From NCBI GenBank assembly GCA_019637115.1, contig JAHBWH010000075.1:1-36574 (forward strand): a stretch of DNA of 36,574 bases, given 5' to 3'. This DNA comes from Myxococcales bacterium. GTDB lineage: Bacteria > Myxococcota_A > Polyangia > Polyangiales > Houyiibacteriaceae. Below the pieces are notes generated by a model. The model made no database searches. It had not been told where the DNA came from and worked only from the letters and a program-made list of their open reading frames with translations. The position numbers were made by a program, and so were the translations under genes. Each line of letters begins with the position of its first letter. Position 1 is the first letter of the stretch. Below, piece after piece: positions 1 to 7,698 of this stretch.

Positions 1-698
1 TCGAAGTGCGGCAGGGGATCGATCGGCCGTCCGTCGCGGCGGAGCTCGAAGTGCAGGTGTGGCCCGCGGCTGATGCCGGTGTTGCCGACGAAGGCGATCC
101 GCTCCCCGCGGCGCACCTGCCAGCCGGGCGGGACCGTCGTGCGGTAGTTGTGGGCGTACACGCTGACGAGGCCGTCGGGGTGCACGAGGATCACGAGGTT
201 GCCGAAGCCTCGCACCCCGTTGTCGCTGTACGCGACGACGCCGTCCGCGACCGCGCGCACCACGCGGCCCTCCTCGGCCACGATGTCGACGCCGTTGTGC
301 GCGAGGTCGGGGCGTGTGCGCCGCACGTAGCCGAAGCCGCGGCCGAAGCGGCCGAGCTCGACCGGCCAGTCGAGGTGCGCCGGCATCGATCCGCGCGCGG
401 CCTCGATCCACCGCGGATCCGGGCGGCCGTGCAGGAGCTGACTCGCGCACTCGCGCGTGCCGAGGCCGAGCGCCTCCGCGCGCGCGAGCGCGGCGCCGCG
501 CGCCTCGGGGACCCGACGCGGCCCGTCGCTGAAGCGCGAGTAGTCGAACTGGCGCGCGCGCGTGCGCCGGGGGGCGGGCTCGGGCTCGTCGTCGAGGTCG
601 TGATCCGCCTCGACGACGTCATCATCCGCCAACGACGTCGGGGCGGCGCCGAGGAGCGCGAGCAAGAGCCACCAGCAGGATGTTCGAGGAGCGCGCAT
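1..698 (-). CDS. M23-family peptidoglycan endopeptidase, secreted (C-terminus beyond the window)
   Basis: A zinc metallopeptidase of the M23 (LytM/lysostaphin-like) family that would cut peptide cross-links in the periplasmic cell wall. Reading the minus strand from the ATG at 698-696 gives a hydrophobic signal peptide (about residues 1-25, ending PTSLA), an acidic/Arg-rich linker, and then the peptidase domain. The HxxxD zinc motif (HNGVD) lies at residues 134-138 and the second motif (HLHFE) begins at His214. Both metal-binding motifs are intact, so the enzyme should be active. The reading frame is still open at base 1 after 232 codons, so the last residues are missing. Its start is only 5 bp after the stop of the L,D-transpeptidase gene, so the two are very likely co-transcribed. 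Confidence 0.9.
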   Translation of the reverse strand, partial: MRAPRTSCWWLLLALLGAAPTSLADDDVVEADHDLDDEPEPAPRRTRARQFDYSRFSDGPRRVPEARGAALARAEALGLGTRECASQLLHGRPDPRWIEAARGSMPAHLDWPVELGRFGRGFGYVRRTRPDLAHNGVDIVAEEGRVVRAVADGVVAYSDNGVRGFGNLVILVHPDGLVSVYAHNYRTTVPPGWQVRRGERIAFVGNTGISRGPHLHFELRRDGRPIDPLPHF

Positions 699-703
699 CG
701 CTT

Positions 704-2329
704 TCAATCCCGTGTGACGACGACCCAGGTACCGGCGCGTCGGTGGCGAGAGAAGACGCCGTGCCACGAGGTCGGCAGGTCCGGGCCCGCGAAGTGGAAG
801 ACCCAGCGGGCGTCCGCGGGGGCGAGGTTGACGCAGCCGTGGCTTCGCACGTGCCCGAAGCTCGAGTGCCAGAAGGCCGCGTGGATGGCGTAGTTGCCCT
901 CGAAGTACATCGTCCAGGGGACGTCCTCGATGAGGTACGACTCGTCGCCCGCGTCGAGGTCGTCCATCGTCGTCGAGACGTGCTTGGACGCGATCCGGAA
1001 CATCCCCGTCGGCGTCTCGAAGCCCGCGCGGCCGGTGGACACCATCGTCGCGAAGGCGGCGCGATCTCCCTCGTAGGCGACCAGAATCTGCTCCCGCAGA
1101 TCGACGTGCAGCCAGCGCTCGTCGGGTCCGATCTCGGCCGGCCGCGCGCGCGGCCGCGCCACCCGCACGGCGCTGCGCCGGATGATCTCGCCGTCGGGGG
1201 TCACGACGTAGTCGTGCGAGCCACGATCGACGGTGTCGGCGACGATGAGCGGTGAGAGGCGCTCGACGCTGCCGTCCTCGAAGAAGCGGTTGGTCGCCGG
1301 GTCGCGCCGGAGCCGCCGCGCGCCGCCGCGGTAGACGAAGCCGATCGGGAGCTGCCACGCGCCGCCGATCACGACGCCGCGGTGGGTCGAGGGCTCGGGG
1401 CTCACGAGGGACTCCGAGCGCACGTACGCGCCGCGGACGGTTCGGTAGAAGCTCCGCGCGCCGTCGCGCTCCTCCCCGTCCAAGCTGACGTAGAAGCCGC
1501 GCTGCATCCGCAGTCGCACGAAGGAGGGCACCGTCACCTCGCCGCGGGCCGCCGCCACGAGCGAAGGATCCGTCCGGCCCTCCGAGGGGGCCACTGCGGC
1601 GCCCTCGGAGCCCGGCGCGGGCGGAGCCTCGGCCTCGTCGGCCACGTCCGCCGCCACCTCGTCGGTCGCGGCCGCTTCGGCGCGCTCTCGCGCGACGCGA
1701 CGCGAGAGCGCCTCGAAGGCGCGCGCGGTCGTCGCTTCGTCCGCGACCGAGGGCAGGTGCCAATATTGCGCGATGTCTCCGCGCGCAGCGTAGGCGTAGG
1801 GATAGGGCAGCGCGTCCTCGAGCGAAGGCGGGTGCGGCGCCGGCTCGAAGGTCTGCGGCTCTCGGCCGATGATGAACCCCTCGCCGCGACAGACGAAGCC
1901 CTCCCCCGGGACCTCGTGCCATCCACGCGCGCAGCCGACGCCCGGCACGCGCTCGCTCGCGCGGAAGGTCGAGCCGCGGCGCATGTAGCCGACGACGGCG
2001 GCGTCTTGGCGCGGCTCGGCCCGGACACGCGCCAAGAAGTGATAGGTCACGCCGTAGCTCGGGAACTTGGCCTCGAACGCGCGCCGCGCGGCCTCCGCGG
2101 CGGCGCGAGCCTCAGCCTCGGGGTCGACCGGTTCGGGAGGCGGCGGAGGCTCGGGGAGGCGCGCGGGCTCCGGTCGTACGCGCGGGCGCGGGGGCGCCAC
2201 CGGCGGCGGCGGCGGCGCGACCTCGGGCGGCGCCGTGGCGACGATCTCGGCGTCCTCACCAGCCGAGACGACCAACGCGTCGCCACAGGCGAGCGGCAGG
2301 CAGCACACGACGACGAGCACTCGGCGCAT
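704..2329 (-). CDS. YkuD-type L,D-transpeptidase lipoprotein with SH3-like domain
   Basis: A 541-residue protein expected to form or remodel 3-3 cross-links, or to attach proteins to peptidoglycan. It begins with a lipoprotein signal (lipobox PLAC, Cys15), followed by a Pro-rich spacer (about 30-70) and an SH3b-like stretch (about 95-155). A long middle region of unknown fold follows, then a C-terminal YkuD domain from about residue 395. The catalytic SHGCVNL motif sits at about 496-502, with the partner His in the IHAAFWH segment upstream. The protein is much longer than a minimal YkuD enzyme because of the N-terminal wall-binding half. The M23 endopeptidase follows after 5 bp, giving a making/cutting pair for cell-wall remodelling. 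Family assignment is firm; the substrate is inferred. Confidence 0.92.
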   Translation of the reverse strand: MRRVLVVVCCLPLACGDALVVSAGEDAEIVATAPPEVAPPPPPVAPPRPRVRPEPARLPEPPPPPEPVDPEAEARAAAEAARRAFEAKFPSYGVTYHFLARVRAEPRQDAAVVGYMRRGSTFRASERVPGVGCARGWHEVPGEGFVCRGEGFIIGREPQTFEPAPHPPSLEDALPYPYAYAARGDIAQYWHLPSVADEATTARAFEALSRRVARERAEAAATDEVAADVADEAEAPPAPGSEGAAVAPSEGRTDPSLVAAARGEVTVPSFVRLRMQRGFYVSLDGEERDGARSFYRTVRGAYVRSESLVSPEPSTHRGVVIGGAWQLPIGFVYRGGARRLRRDPATNRFFEDGSVERLSPLIVADTVDRGSHDYVVTPDGEIIRRSAVRVARPRARPAEIGPDERWLHVDLREQILVAYEGDRAAFATMVSTGRAGFETPTGMFRIASKHVSTTMDDLDAGDESYLIEDVPWTMYFEGNYAIHAAFWHSSFGHVRSHGCVNLAPADARWVFHFAGPDLPTSWHGVFSRHRRAGTWVVVTRD

Positions 2330-2377
2330 GCCCGACGCCTCGCATACCGAGCGTCACCGGGTCCAATTTTCGGACGC

Positions 2378-2899
2378 TCACGCCTCGGCGGGTGTCGCGC
2401 GGTCGGGCAGATCGGTGGCCGGCGGCGGCGCACCTCGCACCCCGCGCCACCAGAACGCGACGATCGACGCGGCCCCCCACGCGAGGCCGACGACCACCCC
2501 GCCGTCGATGATCCCCCGCCACGGCTGCGGCAGCTGCCGGACGGCGATGATCAGCGCGACCAGGCCGACGAGGAACACCCAGCTCACGATCCGCTGCCGC
2601 CGCTGGGCGTGGAAGAGGCTGAGGCAGAACGGCAGCGCGAGCGCGACGTAGAGCGGCCTCGGGTTCGCGCCGAGGTGGAACGCGCGGCCGACGACCCGAG
2701 GCGAGAAGCGCTTCTGGAAGCCGCGGTACCCCTCGGCGTACGCGTTGAAGACGACGAAGCCCACGTAGAGCAGCTGCTGGGCGACGCTCATGGATCCATC
2801 CCGCCAGGGCTCGAGCGCCACCGGCGTCAGCTTCCAGAGGGCCTGTCCCAACATCCCGAGGACGAGGAGCACGCCCCATGTCGCCACCATGGCTTGCAT
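2378..2899 (-). CDS. Small multi-pass membrane protein of unknown function
   Basis: A 173-residue protein I cannot assign to a named family. It shows about four hydrophobic segments (near residues 8-22, 42-55, 85-97 and 103-122, with a further weaker one near 135-150), a positively charged FQKRFSPR loop, and a Pro/Ala-rich C-terminal tail. The first ATG (2899) is preferred over the one three codons later because AGGAAG lies about 5-10 bases upstream. It is on the same strand as the transpeptidase pair and ends 48 bp before that gene, so it may be the first gene of the same unit. Its function is unknown. Confidence 0.7.
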   Translation of the reverse strand: MQAMVATWGVLLVLGMLGQALWKLTPVALEPWRDGSMSVAQQLLYVGFVVFNAYAEGYRGFQKRFSPRVVGRAFHLGANPRPLYVALALPFCLSLFHAQRRQRIVSWVFLVGLVALIIAVRQLPQPWRGIIDGGVVVGLAWGAASIVAFWWRGVRGAPPPATDLPDRATPAEA

Positions 2900-3056
2900 C
2901 CGGCTCTTCCTAGTACACCCGCCCGGAAACGCGAGCCCCGCGCGCAGGACGCCTCTGAGAGTCAGTGCGAATCGCGGAGGCTCCCGCGAGTCTCCACTCG
3001 CGCACGCTGCGCGCCATCCCGCAGAGCGGCGGGCGAGATGACCCAGCCCGTCGTCA

Positions 3057-3264
3057 GCTTCCTATGAGGGGCTGTCGCCAGGTCGCCAGCCCTCCCCACG
3101 GGGCATGGTTCGAAGCGGAATCGTGCGAGGCGAAGCGGACGTAGTCCGCGAAGCTGCACGATTCCGCGAGACAGTCGCAACCGCGCGACAGCGCGGTGCG
3201 ACGAAGCCCCCTCCCGCGAGCCTACGCTCGCTTCGCTCGCTGCGCGCCGTCCAGTAGGGCGGCT
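3057..3264 (-). repeat. Dispersed intergenic element, copy A (208 bp, with a hairpin-rich insertion)
   Basis: On the minus strand both ends match a second element at 28985-29102. One block of about 55 bp begins GCCGCCC and includes ACTGGACGGCGCGC and GAGCGAGCG. The other block of about 45 bp includes GCCCCGTGGGG and GACCTG and ends at AGCCCCTCA. The blocks look roughly 85% identical by eye. Between them this copy carries about 100 bp that the other copy lacks, folding into two strong hairpins. The element starts about 22 bp after the stop codon at 3287, in the same orientation relative to the upstream gene as copy B is to mglA. The rest of the gene-free stretch (2900-3056) shows nothing I recognise. 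Confidence 0.8.
3115..3202. other. Two adjacent strong hairpins inside repeat copy A
   Basis: The first hairpin pairs GCGGAATCGTGC (3115-3126) with GCACGATTCCGC (3156-3167), a perfect 12-bp stem. Its loop holds a second stem, GCGGAC (3135-3140) with GTCCGC (3144-3149). The second hairpin pairs GTCGC (3174-3178) with GCGAC (3198-3202) and ACCGCGC (3180-3186) with GCGCGGT (3191-3197), with one bulged A and a GACA loop. Compensated stems of this quality suggest structured RNA or a mobile-element fold. No open reading frame here looks real. Confidence 0.75.
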
Positions 3265-3267
3265 TGC

Positions 3268-3288
3268 GAAAACGGCTGAGCTGTTTTC
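3268..3288 (-). terminator. Hairpin overlapping the stop of the Lys/Ala-rich protein gene
   Basis: On the minus strand GAAAAC and GTTTTC enclose GC/GC with a short loop, giving a stem of about eight pairs with one mismatch. The hairpin begins at the stop codon of the gene ending at 3287. The 3' arm ends in four Ts but no longer U-tract follows, so it is a possible weak intrinsic terminator or an mRNA-stabilising hairpin. Confidence 0.4.
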
Positions 3289-3697
3289 AGGACTTCTTGA
3301 CCTTCTTGCTGGCCTTCTCGAGCGCGTCGCTCGCCTTGTGCAGCGCGTCGGCGACGACGCCCTTCGCGCGCTCCCCCTTCTCCTTGAGCTTCGCCCCGGC
3401 CTTCTCCGCGCGAGCCTCAGTCTTCTGCGCGGCGACGCGGGTCTTGGTGTCCGCCTGGTTCGCCGCCTTGGTCGCCGCGCGGTCGATGGCGTCGAGCCCC
3501 TCCTTGAAGGCCTGCTCGACCTCGCCGCGCTCCTTCTTCACCTTGGCCTCGCCCTTCTTCACCTTGGCGGCGACCTCGTCGACCTTCTTCAGGAGCTTCT
3601 TCTCGGTGCTCTTCGCCGCGGCGCTCACGTCGGAGACGCCCTTCTTGATGGCCTTCTTCACCTCGGCCGCCTTGGTCTCGATCTTCTTCGACGCCAT
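3287..3697 (-). CDS. Lys/Ala/Glu-rich helical protein, histone-H1/LEA-like
   Basis: A 136-residue, highly charged protein composed almost entirely of Lys, Ala, Glu and Val (for example KKIETKAAEVKKAIKKG and EKASKKVKKS). It has no Cys or Trp and no membrane segment, and should form long amphipathic helices. Such composition is seen in bacterial histone-H1-like DNA-binding proteins, in LEA-like stress proteins and in phasins, and sequence alone does not separate these. The start is set at the ATG at 3697 because GGAGG lies about 8 bases upstream. A longer in-frame extension to 3811 has Arg-rich, non-homologous-looking sequence and is rejected. Divergent from the lipoprotein gene at 3835. Confidence 0.75.
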   Translation of the reverse strand: MASKKIETKAAEVKKAIKKGVSDVSAAAKSTEKKLLKKVDEVAAKVKKGEAKVKKERGEVEQAFKEGLDAIDRAATKAANQADTKTRVAAQKTEARAEKAGAKLKEKGERAKGVVADALHKASDALEKASKKVKKS

Positions 3698-3834
3698 GTT
3701 CGTCCTCCCTCTCCGATGTCGTGCGGAGGCGAGCGTACTCCGCTCGGCGCACGTCGTGTCGCCCAATCCGACGTGCGCACCGAGCGAAAGCCGGCGGCGA
3801 ACCCCGCCCACGATGGGGCTGTTATGATCGCGCG

Positions 3835-5460
3835 ATGTCTCGCCTACGCCGCTCGCTCGCCTTCGCCGCCCTGCTCGCGCTCGCGTGCGGCGACGACGAC
3901 GCCCCCGACGACGCGGGCGGCGAGGACGCGCCGGCCGACGCGGGCGTCGACGCCGGCGAGGACGCGGGAGCGCTCGACGCCGGACCGCCGCCCGCCACCC
4001 GGCTTTGCGAGGCAGCCCCCGCGCCCGCCCCCTTCCCCGCCCCCGACGCGTGGAAGCCCCCCGGCTGGCGATCGCGCGGACCCGCGCGGACCTTCGAGGA
4101 GGCCGAGCTCGGCGAGCACTGCGCCTACCTCTCCGGGCACCCCGACGACATCCAACACCACAACCTCGTCGTCGCCTACGACGGCTACCTGCTCATGCCG
4201 TGGGCGCCCGAGTGGGGCATCTTCGGCGGCATCACGCTCTGGGACATGACCGACCCCTGCCAACCCGTCGAGCACGGCGTCGGCACGTCGACGACGATGC
4301 GCGAGTCCCACTCCATCGGCTTCAGCCACCTCGGCGGCGCGTGGGCCGTCGTCGACGGCATCACGAGCATCCTCCCCCGACCCGCGGGCGGCGTGGAGTT
4401 TTGGGACCTCCGCGACACCACCGCGCCGCGTCCCGTGCGGAGCTTCGATCTCCCGGGCTTCGTCTACCCCGACGCCTACGCGCGCGTGACGCTCAGCGTC
4501 TTCTGGCAAGTCCCCTACGTCTACGCGGGCGGCGCCGACAACGGCGTCTACGTCATCGACGCGGCCGATCCGACCGATCCGCGGCTCGTCGGCCAGTACG
4601 TCTTCGACCCGATCCTGCGCGTGGGTCAGGTCCAGGCGATCGGCAACCTCCTCGTCGCCACGGCCGCGGAAGGCCCCCGCGCCGTGCTGCTCGACATCTC
4701 CGACCCGACCGACCCACAGCCCATCCCGGGCGGAGACTTCCTCGCGCTCGACGAGGCCGGAGAGCCTCGCGAGGCCTACTTCACGAACCTGGTGAACGGC
4801 CACGTCTGGTACGCGCGCAAATCGTCCGGCACCGGCCTGCTCGCCTACGACGTGCGCGATCCTCGCCGGCCGACCTTCGCCGGGTCCATCCGGAGCGAAG
4901 GCGGCGGCGGCTACGTCTTCGTGAAGGACGAGCACGCCTTCCTCGGCGCGAGCAACCGCGGCTTCGTCTACGACGTCTCGGATCTGTCCGCGATGCGCGA
5001 GGTGATGGAGCTGCACCTCACCGGTGACCTCGACACCGTGATCCCCTACGGCAACGTCGTCGTGCTCAGCGTCGACGACGCCGCCGAAGAGGGCCAGGGG
5101 AGCGCCGTCGTCCCCTTCGAGCGCGAGCCCGACACGCGCACGCCGCGCGTGACGTGGGCCTACCCGCCCGACGGCGCCGAGGGGCTCGCCCTCACCTCGC
5201 GCTTCGGCGTCGGCTTCAGCGAGATGCTCGAGCCGCGGAGCGCCTTCGAGGGCTCCGTTCGCCTGACCGTGACCGCCACCGGCGAGCGCGTGCCCGGCGT
5301 GGTGTCGGCGCAGGAGACGCTCGTCAGCTTCCACCCCTTCTGTCCGCTGCAGCCGGGGACGGAGTACACGCTCGAGATCATGGCGGGCGGCGTGACCGAC
5401 TTCGACGACAACGCCCTCGAGGAGACCGTCACCCTCCGCTACCGGACGGCAGCGCGATGA
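3835..5460 (+). CDS. LVIVD-type beta-propeller lipoprotein with C-terminal Ig-like domain
   Basis: A 541-residue predicted surface lipoprotein. The signal peptide ends in lipobox LALAC (Cys18). It is followed by an Asp/Ala-rich tether of about 30 residues (repeats of DAG/EDA), a pattern common on myxobacterial surface lipoproteins. The main body has repeated blades of the type 'YVIDAADPTDPRLVGQY' and 'LLDISDPTDPQPIPGG', matching LVIVD repeats that fold as a beta-propeller. The last 100 residues (VTWAYPPDGAEGLALTSR onward) resemble an SbsA/Big_5 Ig-like domain. The ATG at 3835 is chosen because it gives the lipoprotein signal. The stop overlaps the next start (ATGA at 5457-5460), so translation is probably coupled to the cytochrome gene. 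No enzymatic motif is visible; binding or scaffolding is inferred. Confidence 0.85.
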   Translation: MSRLRRSLAFAALLALACGDDDAPDDAGGEDAPADAGVDAGEDAGALDAGPPPATRLCEAAPAPAPFPAPDAWKPPGWRSRGPARTFEEAELGEHCAYLSGHPDDIQHHNLVVAYDGYLLMPWAPEWGIFGGITLWDMTDPCQPVEHGVGTSTTMRESHSIGFSHLGGAWAVVDGITSILPRPAGGVEFWDLRDTTAPRPVRSFDLPGFVYPDAYARVTLSVFWQVPYVYAGGADNGVYVIDAADPTDPRLVGQYVFDPILRVGQVQAIGNLLVATAAEGPRAVLLDISDPTDPQPIPGGDFLALDEAGEPREAYFTNLVNGHVWYARKSSGTGLLAYDVRDPRRPTFAGSIRSEGGGGYVFVKDEHAFLGASNRGFVYDVSDLSAMREVMELHLTGDLDTVIPYGNVVVLSVDDAAEEGQGSAVVPFEREPDTRTPRVTWAYPPDGAEGLALTSRFGVGFSEMLEPRSAFEGSVRLTVTATGERVPGVVSAQETLVSFHPFCPLQPGTEYTLEIMAGGVTDFDDNALEETVTLRYRTAAR

Positions 5461-7691
5461 CGCGGCTCGCGCCGTGCTCGTGCGTGTTGCTCGTCGCGCT
5501 CGCCGCCGCGTGCGGTGGCGACGACGGGGCCGCCGACGCGGCGACGCACGACGCCGCCGCCGATGCCTTTGCGGACGCCTCCGTGGACGCGCTGGACGCA
5601 GACGACCCGCTCTCGCTCGAGGCGCGCGTCGACGCGCCGACCTACGCGGACGTGGACGCGCTCGTGCGCTTCGACGCCAGCGCGAGCGACGCGGCGCGCT
5701 ACACCTTCGAGCTCGGCGACGGCCGCGTCTTCGGCCCGACGAACGCGGCCACCCTCGAGGTCCGCTTCGAGCGGCCGGGCCGCGTCGGTTGGCGGATCCT
5801 GGTCGAGCGAGGCGAGGAGCGCGCGAGCGCGCGCGGTCTGCTCACGGTCACGCTCCCTCGAACGCACACCCCGAGCGAGAGCGGGACCCTCGCGCGCGAA
5901 GGGGCGCGAGGCGCGGCGGTCTACCCGGACGCGAACCTCGTCACCCGCTTCGAGGTCGCGGGCGACCGCCTGCACCTCGTCGACCGCGTCGCGACCCCCG
6001 CCGGGCCACGCACCGTCGCGCTGAGCCGTGGTCTCATGGCGGTGGCCTGCCAAGACGCCGCCGTCCTCCTCGTCGTCCGGGGCGACGAGCGCGTCGAGGT
6101 CGCCCTGCCAGCCGCGAGCCGGCCCTTCGGGGTCGTCGGTGTCCCCGACGGCGAGGGCACGAGCTTCTGGGTCACGCTGCAGGCGCTCGGCGAGCTCGCA
6201 GAGGTCCGCGTCGACGCGGAGGGCGCGAGGCTCGTCCGCCGGATCGACGCCCTCGCGGACCCGCGCGGCGTCGCGGTCGCGCCGAGCGGCGAGCTCGTCG
6301 TCACGCGGTGGCGCTCGCCGGACGAGCGCGGCGAGCTGCTCTTCGTCGACGCGGCCACGGGGGCCCGTCGCGTCGCGCCGCTCGCCTTCGACCCGCGCGA
6401 GAGCCATGACACCGAGCACGGCGGCGTCCCGAGCTACCTCCACCAGGCGCTCTTCAGCCCGACCGGCCGCGAGCTGGCCGTGCCCTCGCTGCAGGCCAAC
6501 CTCGTCGAGGGGGTCTTCCGCGACGGGCGCCCGCTGACCTTCGAGACCACCGTCCGCGCCGTCGTCTCCTACCTCGAGCCCGACGACGAGGGCGCCTTCG
6601 TCGAGCGCTTCGTGCGCCGCAAGCACTTCGACAACCGGGGGCTCGCGGCCGCGGGCGTCTACTCGTCGCGTGGCGACTACCTCTACCTCGCGATGCGGGG
6701 CCACCGCTCCGTCGAGCGGATGGACGTGCTGACGCGCACGCAAGCCGGCGCCATCCTCGGCACGGGTCACGCGCCCGACGGCCTCGCGCTCTTCGACGAC
6801 GACCGCCGCCTCGTCGTGAACGCGAGCCTCGACGGCCGCCTCGAGCTCTACGACACCGTCGACTGGAGCACCCCACCCCGCGCGCTCGACGTCCTCCCCC
6901 TGCTCGGCGAGGGCGACGCGACGACGCTCTCAGAGGTCGAGCTCGAGGGCAAACGCCTCTTCAACGACACCTTCGATGTGCGCGTCGCGCGAGACGGCTA
7001 CGTCGCCTGCGCGCACTGCCACCTCGACGGGGACTCCGACCACCGCGTGTGGGACTTCACGGGGCGCGGCGAGGGCCTTCGGCGCACGCCGCCGCTCTTC
7101 GGCCGGATGGATCACGGGCTCTTCCATTGGAGCGCCAACTTCGACGAGGTGCAGGACTTCGAGAACGACATCCGAGCCCACCAAGGCGGGCGGGGTCTGA
7201 TGCGAGACGACGACTTCGCGCGGACCGCGGACACCCTCGGCCCGCCGAAGGCGGGGCTCTCGGCGGAGCTGGACGCGCTGACGGCGTACGTCGCGACGCT
7301 CGTCGAGCCGCCGAGCCCGCATCGCGCCGCCGATGGCTCGCTCCCCGAGGAAGCAGCCCGCGGTCGGGCCCACTTCGTGGCGCTCGCGTGCGCGAGCTGC
7401 CACGCCGGGGACGTCCTGACGGATAGCGGGCTCGACGCCGAAGGCCGGCCGGTGCTCCACGACGTCGGCACGCTGCGTGAGGGCTCGGGCGCGCGCCTCG
7501 GCGAGCCGCTGACGGGCATCGACACCCCGACCCTGCACGGCCTCTGGCACCAGCCGCGCTACCTCCACGACGGGCACGCGACCTCGCTCGAGGACGTCCT
7601 CCTCGCGCACGGGGGCGCCGACGCCCTCACCCCCGCAGAGCGCGCCGACCTCGTGGCGTACCTCCGCTGCCTCGACGGGCGCGTCGACTGA
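5457..7691 (+). CDS. Di-heme c-type cytochrome lipoprotein with PKD-like and beta-propeller domains
   Basis: A 744-residue protein: lipobox LAAAC near residue 20, an Asp/Ala-rich tether, a PKD-like domain (about 60-140, with FDASASDAARYTFELGDG), a YVTN/WD-like beta-propeller (about 145-490), and then a cytochrome part. Heme-binding CXXCH motifs are CAHCH at 518-522 and CASCH at 645-649. The C-terminal YLHDGHATSLEDVL and LVAYLRCL segments resemble the C-terminal domain of di-heme cytochrome c peroxidase/MauG-like proteins. It is expected to be tethered outside the inner membrane and to move electrons or act as a peroxidase/oxidase. The joining of PKD, propeller and di-heme parts in one lipoprotein is uncommon. 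It overlaps the LVIVD lipoprotein gene by 4 bp, so the two probably work together. Confidence 0.85.
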   Translation: MTRLAPCSCVLLVALAAACGGDDGAADAATHDAAADAFADASVDALDADDPLSLEARVDAPTYADVDALVRFDASASDAARYTFELGDGRVFGPTNAATLEVRFERPGRVGWRILVERGEERASARGLLTVTLPRTHTPSESGTLAREGARGAAVYPDANLVTRFEVAGDRLHLVDRVATPAGPRTVALSRGLMAVACQDAAVLLVVRGDERVEVALPAASRPFGVVGVPDGEGTSFWVTLQALGELAEVRVDAEGARLVRRIDALADPRGVAVAPSGELVVTRWRSPDERGELLFVDAATGARRVAPLAFDPRESHDTEHGGVPSYLHQALFSPTGRELAVPSLQANLVEGVFRDGRPLTFETTVRAVVSYLEPDDEGAFVERFVRRKHFDNRGLAAAGVYSSRGDYLYLAMRGHRSVERMDVLTRTQAGAILGTGHAPDGLALFDDDRRLVVNASLDGRLELYDTVDWSTPPRALDVLPLLGEGDATTLSEVELEGKRLFNDTFDVRVARDGYVACAHCHLDGDSDHRVWDFTGRGEGLRRTPPLFGRMDHGLFHWSANFDEVQDFENDIRAHQGGRGLMRDDDFARTADTLGPPKAGLSAELDALTAYVATLVEPPSPHRAADGSLPEEAARGRAHFVALACASCHAGDVLTDSGLDAEGRPVLHDVGTLREGSGARLGEPLTGIDTPTLHGLWHQPRYLHDGHATSLEDVLLAHGGADALTPAERADLVAYLRCLDGRVD

Positions 7692-7698
7692 CGACGGC

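Noticed and set aside
1382-3067. A 561-codon plus-strand frame over the transpeptidase and the small membrane protein
   Set aside because: It runs antisense through a gene with an intact SHGCVNL active site and is Arg-rich throughout.
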